Shown here one piece after another: positions 27,797 to 35,848 of a stretch of DNA of 39,827 bases. The position numbers and the translations under genes are program-made. Source of the DNA: Chthoniobacter flavus (GTDB taxonomy: Bacteria > Verrucomicrobiota > Verrucomicrobiia > Chthoniobacterales > Chthoniobacteraceae); NCBI GenBank assembly GCA_945861435.1, contig CAMAUX010000053.1, positions 1 to 39,827 on the forward strand, written 5' to 3'. Every line of letters starts with the position of its first letter. Position 1 is the first letter of the stretch. The notes under the pieces are model-generated. The model had not been told where the DNA came from, did no database searches, and worked only from the letters and a program-made list of their open reading frames with translations.

Positions 27797-29866
27797 GTGA
27801 CCCCCGAGACCCCGCTGTCGGCACTGGACTGGATCGCACCGCAGCGTGTGCGGCAGCTGAACCGCTGCGGAATCGTGACGCTGCACGATCTGCTCACCCA
27901 CTTCCCGCGCCGCCACGAAGACCGTTCCCAGTTCGACCGGTTCCCCGGCTCCGACACCGACAACGCGGTGTGTCTGTGCGGGGTGGTTGCAAGGACCTCC
28001 GTGCGCCGCGTGCAGGGCGGCCGCAAGATGTTCGATGCCATCCTCGAGGAAGCCAACGCACATGCGCTCAGCACGCGGATCACCCTGCGCTGGTTCAACG
28101 CGCACTGGGTGGAGCGTGCGATCGCCACGGGCCACAAGCTCGTGGTTTACGGCAAGGCAAAGCGCAGCGGTTCGCAGCTCGTCATGGCCCATCCGGAGCT
28201 GGAGGTGGTGGAGGAGGAGGCCGGCCCGTCCATCCATCTTCAAAGGATCACCCCGGTCCACCGCGCCACCGAGGGCCTCAGCGCCCGCGTGATGCGGCAG
28301 CTCATCTGGGAGGCTCTCGCACACATCCCGGATCTTCCCAATCTCCTGCCAGAAAGCCTCGATTCCACCCAGCGCACCCACGCCCTCCGCCAGATCCATT
28401 TCCCGGATTCCTGGGAGGAACTCGCACGCGCACGACGTCACCTCGTGCTCGAGGAATTCTTCGGCATCCAACTCCGCGTCGTGGCCAAGCGCAATCGCGA
28501 GCAGATGGCCGCGGGGATCGCCCACTGCGGCCCGGGCGCGCTGATGGAACGCCTGCACCAGAGCCTTCCCTTTCCGCTCACGAATGCCCAACAACGGACC
28601 ATCGGGGAGATCCGCGCCGACCTCGCCACACCGCATCCCATGAACCGCCTTCTCCACGGAGACGTGGGCTCCGGCAAGACGCTCGTGGCGCTGAGCGCGA
28701 TGCTTCTCGCGGTGGAGGCCGGTTACCAAGCCGTCCTCATGGCGCCCACCCAGATTCTCGCCGAACAGCATTACCTGCAGTTCCAACGACTGCTGCGTCC
28801 GCTGGGGATCGGAGTCGCCCTCCGCACCGGCAACCGCCGCGAGGAATCGCTCGCCATGCCGCTCTTCGACGGCGTCCAAGCCACCGGGGATGCGCAGGTC
28901 TACGTCGGCACCCACGCCCTGCTCTTTGATGACGGCGGCGATCTGAACCGGGTCGGCCTCGTGGTCATCGATGAACAGCACAAGTTCGGCGTCCTCCAGC
29001 GGGCCCGCCTCCGCGAACAGGGCGCGATGCCCGATGTGCTGGTGATGACCGCCACGCCGATCCCGCGCACGCTCACCATGACGCTCTACGGGGATCTCGA
29101 AGTGTCCGTGCTCGATGAACTGCCCGCCAACCGCGGAAAGATCATCACCGCCGCGCGGGACTCGTCCAAGCTGCCGGATGCCGCCGCCTTCATGCGCCAG
29201 CAGCTCGAACAGGGTCGGCAGGCCTACGTCGTCTATCCGCTCATCGACGAATCCGAAAAGCTCGAGGTCAAGGCCGCCACCACCGAGTTCGAAAAGTGGC
29301 GCACCCTTCTCGCACCCTTCACCTGCGAGCTTCTGCACGGTCGCGTTGCTCCGGAAGAAAAGGACGCCATCATGGAACGTTTCCGCCGCGCGGAGACCAA
29401 GGTCCTTGTGGCCACCACCGTGATCGAGGTCGGCATCGACGTCCCCAACGCCAACCTCATGCTCATCGAAAACGCAGAACGCTTCGGCCTCGCACAGCTC
29501 CACCAGCTCCGCGGCCGCATCGGACGCGGCATCCACAAAAGCTACTGCGTGCTCCTGAGCTCCGCCAAGGCCGACTCCACAGGCCTCGAAAAACTCCGCA
29601 TCCTCAGCGAAACCACAAACGGTTTTGAAATCGCCGAGGCCGACCTCCGACTCCGCGGCCCGGGCGACCTCCTCGGCACCGCCCAGAGCGGCACCGCTCC
29701 GCTCAAGATCGGCGACCTCCTCGGAGATGCAGAGCTGATGCTGCTTGCGCGCGAACGAGCCTTTGCTCTGCTCCGCGAGGACCCCTCCCTGCAGCAACCC
29801 GCGCACAACGCCCTGCGGGCACTGCTGGCCGCCGAGACCAAGCTCACCCTCGCCGGAGTCAGCTGA
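27797..29866 (+). CDS. recG: ATP-dependent DNA helicase RecG
   Basis: A 689-aa helicase, close to the 693 aa of E. coli RecG, that remodels stalled replication forks and Holliday junctions. The N-terminal wedge region includes an OB fold (CLCGVVARTSVRRVQGGRK). The motor has GDVGSGKT (Walker A), DEQHKFGV (motif II, typical of RecG), MTATPIPRTL (motif III) and QLRGRIGRG (motif VI), ending with the GPGDLLGTAQSG block. Start GTG 27797 gives the family length; the open frame extends to 27392, but that stretch overlaps the divergent DUF2071 gene and lacks homology. It is followed by 117 nt without features. Confidence 0.93.
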   Translation: MTPETPLSALDWIAPQRVRQLNRCGIVTLHDLLTHFPRRHEDRSQFDRFPGSDTDNAVCLCGVVARTSVRRVQGGRKMFDAILEEANAHALSTRITLRWFNAHWVERAIATGHKLVVYGKAKRSGSQLVMAHPELEVVEEEAGPSIHLQRITPVHRATEGLSARVMRQLIWEALAHIPDLPNLLPESLDSTQRTHALRQIHFPDSWEELARARRHLVLEEFFGIQLRVVAKRNREQMAAGIAHCGPGALMERLHQSLPFPLTNAQQRTIGEIRADLATPHPMNRLLHGDVGSGKTLVALSAMLLAVEAGYQAVLMAPTQILAEQHYLQFQRLLRPLGIGVALRTGNRREESLAMPLFDGVQATGDAQVYVGTHALLFDDGGDLNRVGLVVIDEQHKFGVLQRARLREQGAMPDVLVMTATPIPRTLTMTLYGDLEVSVLDELPANRGKIITAARDSSKLPDAAAFMRQQLEQGRQAYVVYPLIDESEKLEVKAATTEFEKWRTLLAPFTCELLHGRVAPEEKDAIMERFRRAETKVLVATTVIEVGIDVPNANLMLIENAERFGLAQLHQLRGRIGRGIHKSYCVLLSSAKADSTGLEKLRILSETTNGFEIAEADLRLRGPGDLLGTAQSGTAPLKIGDLLGDAELMLLARERAFALLREDPSLQQPAHNALRALLAAETKLTLAGVS

Positions 29867-29983
29867 CCGGCGGGCGGTTGATCTGTCCAAAAAAGGCGGG
29901 CACCCGGTTCCTCACGCCGCTAGCCTCCCATTCCTCCACCCCGCTGCAGCACGCGTTGCCGCAGCACTTCACCACCCCCTCCC

Positions 29984-31141
29984 ATGAACAAATCCGCAAG
30001 GGTTCCGCGCGCAATCACATCGTTCCTTCTCCCCCTCCTCCTGTGCCTCTGCGCCATGCCAGCAGCCGTGCGCGCCGGCACGGAACTCACCGCCAAGCTC
30101 GAGACCGCCGTGCAGAAGGGCGTCCTCGCTGGAGCCGTCGTCCTCGTCGCACAGGGCGACCGCGTTCTGGCCTCCGAAGCCGTCGGCTTTTCGAACCTCA
30201 AGGATCAGACACCGATGCGCGTCGACGACCTCTTCTGGATCGCCTCCATGACCAAGCCCATCACCGCCGCCGCTCTCATGATGCTCGTGGACGAAGGCCG
30301 CGTCCGCCTCGACGAACCCGTCGCCACCTATCTCCCAGAGTTCACAGCAGTCCAGCTCGCAAAACCCGACGGCTCTCTGGCGAAACCCTCGCATCCCATC
30401 CGCGTCCGCGAAATCCTCAGCCACACGGGCGGCCTGCGTTTCCTCAACACCAAGGATCGCCAGAAGATCGACTCCGTGCCGCTCGCGGTTTCCATCGAGC
30501 ACGATTTGCTCGAGCCGTTGGTGCACGATCCCGGCACCCACTACCTCTACTCCAACGAAGGCACGGACACCGTGGGACGCATCATCGAGGTGGTCGCAGG
30601 AATGCCCTACGAACGCTTCCTGCAGGCGCACCTGTTCGCACCGCTCGGAATGAAGGACACCACCTTCACCCCCTCCTCCGCCCAGCTCGCACGCCTCGCC
30701 AAGAGCTACCTCACCAACGGAAAAACCCTTCAACTGGAGGAAACCCAGATCCCTTACCTCACCTATCCCCTCGACGGCCCGGGCCGTCATCCCGCGCCAG
30801 GAGGCGGCCTGTTCTCCACCGCCGCCGACGTCGCCCGCTTCTGCCTCATGCTCGCCAACCACGGCCAGCTCGACGGCAAAACCTACCTCTCCAAGGACGC
30901 CGTCCACCAAATGACCATCAAGCAGACCGGCACTGCCGTGGCTGAAAAATACGGCTTCTGCTTCAAGGTCGAGGAGAACGGCTCCTTCGGCCATGGGGGC
31001 GCTTTCCAGACCTCCATGACCGTCGACCGCTCCATGGTGCAGGTCTTCCTCGTGCAGCACACCGGCAAATGGTCCGAAGGCAATCCGGGCGCAGACTTCG
31101 CCGCCGCCGCACGCGCGCTCTATCCGCAGCCCAAGCCCTGA
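29984..31141 (+). CDS. Secreted serine hydrolase, class C beta-lactamase fold
   Basis: A 385-aa protein with a signal peptide (residues about 12-31). The serine beta-lactamase/transpeptidase-fold motifs are intact: SMTK with Ser88 and Lys91, YSN at 189-191, and HGGAFQT near the C-terminus in place of KTG. Relatives include D-aminopeptidases, esterases and carboxylesterases that act in the periplasm or outside; true lactamase activity is not implied. It is led by a C-rich sequence and the ATG at 29984. A sialidase gene follows after 53 nt on the same strand, so the two may be cotranscribed. Confidence 0.9.
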   Translation: MNKSARVPRAITSFLLPLLLCLCAMPAAVRAGTELTAKLETAVQKGVLAGAVVLVAQGDRVLASEAVGFSNLKDQTPMRVDDLFWIASMTKPITAAALMMLVDEGRVRLDEPVATYLPEFTAVQLAKPDGSLAKPSHPIRVREILSHTGGLRFLNTKDRQKIDSVPLAVSIEHDLLEPLVHDPGTHYLYSNEGTDTVGRIIEVVAGMPYERFLQAHLFAPLGMKDTTFTPSSAQLARLAKSYLTNGKTLQLEETQIPYLTYPLDGPGRHPAPGGGLFSTAADVARFCLMLANHGQLDGKTYLSKDAVHQMTIKQTGTAVAEKYGFCFKVEENGSFGHGGAFQTSMTVDRSMVQVFLVQHTGKWSEGNPGADFAAAARALYPQPKP

Positions 31142-31194
31142 TCCTGAACGCGCGTCTTGGTCCGCTCCCACAGAAACCCCCACTCCGCATTCCG

Positions 31195-32406
31195 ATGAAA
31201 GCCCCCCTTCTTTCCCTGCTCCTGAGCGTCTTCTGTGGCGTGATCTGTGCCGCGGAATCCCTCCTCGAAAAGCGCGACCTCTTCACCGTCGGCGACGATC
31301 CCGCCTACCAGCTCTACCACATCCCAGGAGTCGTCGTGACGGCCAAGGGCTCGATCCTCGCATGGTGCGAAGCGCGCAAGCACCCATCAGGCGTAAGCGA
31401 CTGGGACCACATCCGCATCCTCCTGCGCCGCAGCACCGATGATGGCCGGACATGGGACGCCCCCAGAAACATCGCCTCCGTGGACGGCCCCCTGCAGAAA
31501 AACCCCCTCGCACTCGGCATGCGCGGCGTCGATCCGCAGGACATCACCTACAACAACCCCGTGCTCATCGCCGGCAGGGACGGCACAGTGCACATGCTCT
31601 TCTGCATCGAATACATGCGCTGCTTCTACCAGCGCAGCACGGACGACGGCCTCACCTTCAGCCGCCCCGTGGAAATCACCGCAACCTTCGAAGCGTTCCG
31701 CACCGCGTACGATTGGAAGGTGCTCGCGACCGGGCCCAATCACAGCATCGAGCTCAGCAGCGGCCGACTCGTGGTGCCCGTGTGGCTCTCGACCGGCACC
31801 GGCGGCAATGCCCACCGGCCCAGTGTCACAGCCACCATTTACAGCGACGACCACGGCGCCACGTGGAAGGCGGGCGACATCGCCATTCCCTGCACCGAGG
31901 AGTGGATCAATCCCAATGAAACCGTCGCTCTGGAACTCCGCGATGGAAGCGTGCTCCTCAATGCTCGTAGCGAGAGCAAGGCGCACCGACGCCTCATCAC
32001 CACAAGCCGCGACGGGGCCACCGGCTGGAGCACGCCGCGCTTCGACGACGCCCTCCTCGAACCCATCTGCATGGCCGGCATCGCCCGCTACCAGCACGAT
32101 GGCAAACAGCTCATCCTCTTCTCCAACCCCCACAATCTCTCCCGCGCAAAGGGCAACGAAACCCCCGGCACCTCCCGCGACCGCAGGAACCTGAGCATCA
32201 AACTCAGCAGCGACGAGGCACGGTCATGGTCCGTCAACAAGCCCCTCGAACCCGGCCCCAGCATGTACTCCGACATCGCAGTCTCCCATGCCGGCACCAT
32301 CCTCTGCTTCTACGGCCGCAGCGGCGAAAACACCGGTGCAGCAGCCTTCGCAGGCGGTCGCCTCACCATGGCCCGCTTCAATCTCGACTGGCTCACCGCT
32401 CCGTAG
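31195..32406 (+). CDS. Secreted exo-alpha-sialidase (BNR/Asp-box family)
   Basis: A 403-aa protein with a signal peptide ending near CAAE (residue 20). The family is shown by YHIPGVVVT (the FRIP-type motif, with the Arg triad position occupied by His here), WCEARKHPSG, and Asp boxes STDDGRTWD, STDDGLTFS, SDDHGATWK and a degraded SSDEARSWS. A six-bladed beta-propeller is expected. Such enzymes release sialic acid or related sugars from glycans, although some relatives act on other sugars; the altered FRIP motif makes the specificity uncertain. It follows the serine hydrolase gene by 53 nt. The repeat-protein gene converges on it 41 nt later. Confidence 0.85.
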   Translation: MKAPLLSLLLSVFCGVICAAESLLEKRDLFTVGDDPAYQLYHIPGVVVTAKGSILAWCEARKHPSGVSDWDHIRILLRRSTDDGRTWDAPRNIASVDGPLQKNPLALGMRGVDPQDITYNNPVLIAGRDGTVHMLFCIEYMRCFYQRSTDDGLTFSRPVEITATFEAFRTAYDWKVLATGPNHSIELSSGRLVVPVWLSTGTGGNAHRPSVTATIYSDDHGATWKAGDIAIPCTEEWINPNETVALELRDGSVLLNARSESKAHRRLITTSRDGATGWSTPRFDDALLEPICMAGIARYQHDGKQLILFSNPHNLSRAKGNETPGTSRDRRNLSIKLSSDEARSWSVNKPLEPGPSMYSDIAVSHAGTILCFYGRSGENTGAAAFAGGRLTMARFNLDWLTAP

Positions 32407-32447
32407 ACTTCGCGGCAGCACTCGCCCGCAACACCCGCGAGAACGCC

Positions 32448-32972
32448 CTATTTACGGCCTTCCTCAACCCGCGCGGACCCCGTGATCCGACCCGTCGCGT
32501 CCCGGAACGTCACCATCCCTCCAGAAACCGAGCTCGTTCCCGTAATCCGCCCCGTCGCATCGCGGAACGTCGTCTGACCTCCATTGAGCCCACTCGTCGT
32601 CGCCGTTCCATTGATACGCCCAGTCTGATCCCGGTACGTCGTCTGCGCTGAAAAACCTGAGCCCGGTTGCACCGTGTTCGCGGATCCCACGATCCGCCCC
32701 GTGCCATCCCGGAAGGTCGACGTCGCCGCCGTCCCCATTCCCACACCCGTACCCACCGTGCTCGCGGATCCCGTGATCCGCCCTGTCCCGTCGCGAAACG
32801 TCGTCTGACCGGTCGTTCCCACGGAACTCGTCGATCCGACGATCCGGCCCGTCGCATCGCGCACCGTCGACTGCTTTCCCGCGAGCGCTCGCTGCTCGCT
32901 CGTCGGCTCGCCCGAACTCACGGCGAGCACGGCACAGAAAAAGAATCCAAGGGACGGAACGATAGTCTTCAT
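32448..32972 (-). CDS. Secreted protein of six FRDATGRI repeats
   Basis: A 174-aa protein. Residues 1-21 are a signal peptide, followed by a short charged spacer. The remainder is six repeats of about 20-27 residues, each with a core like TTFRDATGRITGS (variants VRDATGRIVGS, FRDGTGRITGS, YRDQTGRINGT) separated by Gly/Ser/Thr-rich linkers of varied length. Each core is predicted as a short beta hairpin, so the whole may form a small beta-solenoid or a flexible chain. Similar FRDxxGRxxG repeats occur in scattered bacterial and phage proteins of unknown role. The repeat is also visible in DNA, so copy number may vary between strains. It ends 41 nt from the convergent sialidase gene. Confidence 0.8.
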   Translation of the reverse strand: MKTIVPSLGFFFCAVLAVSSGEPTSEQRALAGKQSTVRDATGRIVGSTSSVGTTGQTTFRDGTGRITGSASTVGTGVGMGTAATSTFRDGTGRIVGSANTVQPGSGFSAQTTYRDQTGRINGTATTSGLNGGQTTFRDATGRITGTSSVSGGMVTFRDATGRITGSARVEEGRK

Positions 32973-33013
32973 GGGGTGGTGGCGGGGTGCGGAGGTGAAC
33001 GGCGGGGGTGAAA

Positions 33014-33054
33014 CCTGCGGAGCCGCAGGCTTGAGAACAGTTGTATATCAAGCC
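33014..33054. repeat. Two overlapping inverted repeats between the repeat-protein and metal-uptake genes
   Basis: CCTGCGG (33014-33020) and CCGCAGG (33023-33029) form a 7-bp stem with a 2-nt gap; GGCTTGA (33028-33034) and TCAAGCC (33048-33054) form a second around an AT-rich spacer containing TTGTATAT. This spacer is the best candidate for a minus-strand promoter of the repeat-protein gene. Confidence 0.45.
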
Positions 33055-33125
33055 ACGCCCGCTGCGTCCAGCCTCCCGACGCCGCCCACGCGGCAGTGGG
33101 CCGGACAACGGGCGACGGAAAGCGC

Positions 33126-33160
33126 TTGCCCTTATTGCAATCCATTTGCTTTAGAGGGGA
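33126..33160 (+). promoter_or_regulatory. Candidate promoter/operator of the metal-uptake operon
   Basis: An AT-rich patch in GC-rich surroundings directly before the first gene. TTGCCC (33126-33131) and TTTAGA (33150-33155) are 18 bp apart and could serve as -35 and -10; in between, GCAAT and ATTTGC form an imperfect dyad. A Zur-type regulator might bind here, but it does not match a Zur consensus that I know. Confidence 0.3.
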
Positions 33161-34387
33161 ATGCCCGTCGCCCCTCCCCATCGCCACGCGCTCTTCCTCC
33201 TCCCCACTTTCACCACCCTCCTCGCCCACCTCGCGCTCCTGTCTTCCACCCACGCCGCCACTCCCCAGCTCCTCGCCGGCGACGACTGGATTACCGGACG
33301 CGACATCACTCTCTTCGACGGCGTCCTTTCCCCCCACCTCCACCTCGACACCACCTTCGGCACCGCCTCGCGCCCTCAGGAAGAACTCGCCACGGGCCAT
33401 CACGACCCGATCCGGCGCGATGGCTTCACGTTTCAAAACCTCGAGTTCACCCTCTCGGGACGCCTCGGCGAACATCACGCATTCTTTGCGACCTTGGCTG
33501 GGCCGATCGATGATCGCGACCGTTTCCGCCCCATCTTCGAGGAGGCATTCTGGAAACTGCAGGAACTGCCCGGCGGCTTCGAGGCGCGACTCGGGAGATT
33601 TTACAACCGCTTCGGGATTCAGAACACCTACCACCCCCATGGGTTCGACTGGGTGGACCAGTACCTCGCCAGCAGCCGGGCTTTTGGCGATGACTCGCTC
33701 ACGACCATCGGCGCCGAACTCACATGGCGGCTCCCCACGCCATGGACCTCCCAGATCGATCTCGCCGCAGGCGCCTCACCCGGACCGGACGACGACGCCC
33801 ATGGCGGGGACGATTTCCACAGCCCGCGCTACAACCCGGAAGAGGGCTTCTACGCAAAGGACCGCGCCCAGTACGTCCTCAACTGGACCAACCTTTATCG
33901 ACCCACCGATTTCCATCAATTCCGCGCCGGTCTCTCGTCGGCCTTCGGTGAGAACCTTTCCGGATTGCGCACCCAGATTCATGGCGCCCATCTCGAGTAC
34001 CAGTGGCGCGAGAACGGCCTCGAGCCCGGCGGCCGCTTCCTCCGTGCACGCTCCGAAGCCATGATGCGCCGGTTCCGCGTCGAGGATGAGCTTTCCGAAG
34101 GAGCCACGCCCGAGGCACAGCGGGAGTTCGGTTGCTACACGAGCGTGACTTACGGCCTGCCCTCCGGCCTTGAACTCGGCCTGCGCGGGGAATACCTCGA
34201 TGGCAATTCAGAGACCGGCACCGAAGCCCGCTTCCGGGTCAGTCCCGCAGTCACATGGTACGCCAATCAGGAGCACACCCTGCGTCTCAGGCTCCAATAC
34301 AACTACGACCGCGGCCATGAGCGCGGCGACGACCACGCACTCTGGGCCCAGATCAGTCTCAGCTGGGGCGGCCCTGAGGTGCGCTGA
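33161..34387 (+). CDS. Outer-membrane beta-barrel protein, first gene of the metal-uptake operon
   Basis: A 408-aa protein with a signal peptide to about residue 32. The rest shows alternating polar and hydrophobic beta strands rich in aromatic residues (FHQFRAGLSSAFGEN, LELGLRGEYLDGNS, EHTLRLRLQYNYD) and ends in a strand. A central loop has clustered Asp and His (PDDDAHGGDDFH), which could hold divalent metal. Proteins of this kind precede znuA-type genes in several Gram-negative groups and are thought to pass zinc across the outer membrane; the role here is inferred from position. It starts at ATG 33161, where GAGGGG ends two bases before, too close for a normal Shine-Dalgarno. The znuA-like gene follows after 43 nt. 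Confidence 0.75.
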   Translation: MPVAPPHRHALFLLPTFTTLLAHLALLSSTHAATPQLLAGDDWITGRDITLFDGVLSPHLHLDTTFGTASRPQEELATGHHDPIRRDGFTFQNLEFTLSGRLGEHHAFFATLAGPIDDRDRFRPIFEEAFWKLQELPGGFEARLGRFYNRFGIQNTYHPHGFDWVDQYLASSRAFGDDSLTTIGAELTWRLPTPWTSQIDLAAGASPGPDDDAHGGDDFHSPRYNPEEGFYAKDRAQYVLNWTNLYRPTDFHQFRAGLSSAFGENLSGLRTQIHGAHLEYQWRENGLEPGGRFLRARSEAMMRRFRVEDELSEGATPEAQREFGCYTSVTYGLPSGLELGLRGEYLDGNSETGTEARFRVSPAVTWYANQEHTLRLRLQYNYDRGHERGDDHALWAQISLSWGGPEVR

Positions 34388-34430
34388 TCCCTTGATTTCC
34401 CGCCATCCCCAACGAGCTTTTCCACCGCCC

Positions 34431-35348
34431 ATGAAAATCCTCTTCCAGCTCCCGCCGTTGCTCCTTCTCCTGAGCGTGTTCGCCATGCTCGGCAGCACCC
34501 AGGCCGCCGCTGCGCTGAAGGTGGCGGCCCTCCACCCCATCCTCGCCGACCTCGCTCGTCAGGTGGGCGGGCCTGAAATCGAGGTCGTCGAAGTCCTCAA
34601 ACCCGGTGCAGACGCCCACCACTTCGAACCCTCCACCCGCGACCTCGCCAGCATGCGCGGCGCCCAGCTTGTGCTCGCCTGCGGCAAGCATCTCGAACCC
34701 TACCTCGACAAACTGCGCGACAGCCTCGGCTCCTCCACCAAACTCGTCGAAGTCGGCCGCTCCATCCCTTCGCTCCTGCTCGACCCAAAAAACGAACTCT
34801 TCCTCTGCTGCCCTGCCCACTCCGCCGGCGGCATCGACCCCCACTGGTGGCACAGCGCCGAAAACATGCGCCGCGCCGCCCTCGTCCTCGCCGAGGAATT
34901 CACCGCCGCCGACCCCTCGCGAAAGGCCGCCTACAACGATGCCGCAAAGGCCGCGGGCGTGCGCTTTCTCGATCTCAAGAGCTGGGCCCAGCGCGAGTTC
35001 TCCGCCATCCCGCGCGCCGACCGCAAGCTCGTCACCGCTCACGCCGCCTTCGGTTATTTCTGCAAGGAATACGGCTTCAAGATGCTGCCCCTCATGGGCA
35101 CGACACGCAGCGACGACAGCTCCGCCGCGCATCTCGCAAAGTCCATCGCCCTCATTCGCGAACACAAAATCCGCGCGGTGTTTCCCGAAGACCAAGCCAA
35201 CCCCAAGGTGCTCGCCGAGATCGTGCGCAGCACCGGCGCAAAAATCGGAGCGGCCCTCATCGCCGACGGCACCGCAAAGGACGCACACACCTTCGAAACC
35301 ATGTTCCGACACAACGTCAACGCCATCACCAGCGCCCTGAAACCCTAG
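34431..35348 (+). CDS. znuA: Periplasmic metal-binding lipoprotein-type protein, ZnuA-like (cluster A-I)
   Basis: A 305-aa solute-binding protein with a signal peptide (1-24). It opens LKVAALHPILADLARQVGG and carries candidate metal ligands in AHHFEPSTRD, PHWWHS, TAHAAFGYF and FPEDQANPK, which match the three His and one acidic residue of zinc/manganese binding proteins of this family. The His-rich loop of many ZnuA proteins is missing, so manganese cannot be excluded; the His-rich tail on the ATPase argues for zinc. No lipobox Cys is obvious. It is followed 14 nt later by the 161-aa accessory gene and then by the ATPase and permease. Confidence 0.85.
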   Translation: MKILFQLPPLLLLLSVFAMLGSTQAAAALKVAALHPILADLARQVGGPEIEVVEVLKPGADAHHFEPSTRDLASMRGAQLVLACGKHLEPYLDKLRDSLGSSTKLVEVGRSIPSLLLDPKNELFLCCPAHSAGGIDPHWWHSAENMRRAALVLAEEFTAADPSRKAAYNDAAKAAGVRFLDLKSWAQREFSAIPRADRKLVTAHAAFGYFCKEYGFKMLPLMGTTRSDDSSAAHLAKSIALIREHKIRAVFPEDQANPKVLAEIVRSTGAKIGAALIADGTAKDAHTFETMFRHNVNAITSALKP

Positions 35349-35362
35349 CCCTCCACGCCCGC

Positions 35363-35848
35363 ATGCGCGGATTTCCACCCCTCCAACTTCTCTGCCTCGC
35401 CCTGCTCTTCGGGCTGCTCGCCGTGCCCCTCGTGCGCCTCACCTCCGGCACACCCGCAACGCAGGCTGCAGCACACTCGTCCGGCGAATCCTCCGCACAG
35501 GGCGTGGTCGCCGGATCCGATCACCACCCCGCCGAAGCGCATGTACACAAGGTCCGCACGCGGTTCCGTCTCCGCTTCGCCCATGCCCCGGCGCAGTTGA
35601 GCCTCCGCCAGGAGGGACGCGAACTCGTCCCGAAACCCAACGCCACAACGGCCTCCCCGCTCGAATTCGAGGCCGAACTGGAGATCGACCACGCGGGCAA
35701 CGAGCTGCTCCTCTCGGCCGCATGGCCCGAGGGCACACCGGAGACTGCACTCACCGTCGAACTCGAACCCGAAGGGCTCGAGACACGCGACGCCACCCGC
35801 TGGTCCAAGTCCGCAAAGCTCGAGGAGGTGCTCCTTTTCCAATGGTGA
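35363..35848 (+). CDS. Unrecognised 161-aa exported His-containing protein of the metal operon
   Basis: Not recognised as a known family. Residues about 5-25 are a membrane helix or uncleaved signal peptide. A short segment GSDHHPAEAHVHK has four His residues in thirteen, then the rest is predicted beta-rich with alternating charged and hydrophobic residues (RFRLRFAHAPAQLSLRQEG, LEFEAELEIDHAGNELLLSA). It ends in a WSKSAKLEEVLLFQW tail. Its stop codon (35846-35848) overlaps the start of the ATPase gene (ATG 35842), so translation is coupled and the protein must work with the transporter. A periplasmic metal chaperone is the simplest idea. Start ATG 35363; no other candidate gives a hydrophobic N-terminus. 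Confidence 0.75.
   Translation: MRGFPPLQLLCLALLFGLLAVPLVRLTSGTPATQAAAHSSGESSAQGVVAGSDHHPAEAHVHKVRTRFRLRFAHAPAQLSLRQEGRELVPKPNATTASPLEFEAELEIDHAGNELLLSAAWPEGTPETALTVELEPEGLETRDATRWSKSAKLEEVLLFQW

Noticed and set aside
27140-29890. 916-codon open frame antisense to recG
   Set aside because: It is a shadow of recG created by high third-position GC; it has low-complexity Gly/Glu/Ala sequence and no domain. The same reasoning removes the antisense frames at 13775-15607, 15718-17154, 29969-31183 and 7044-8048.
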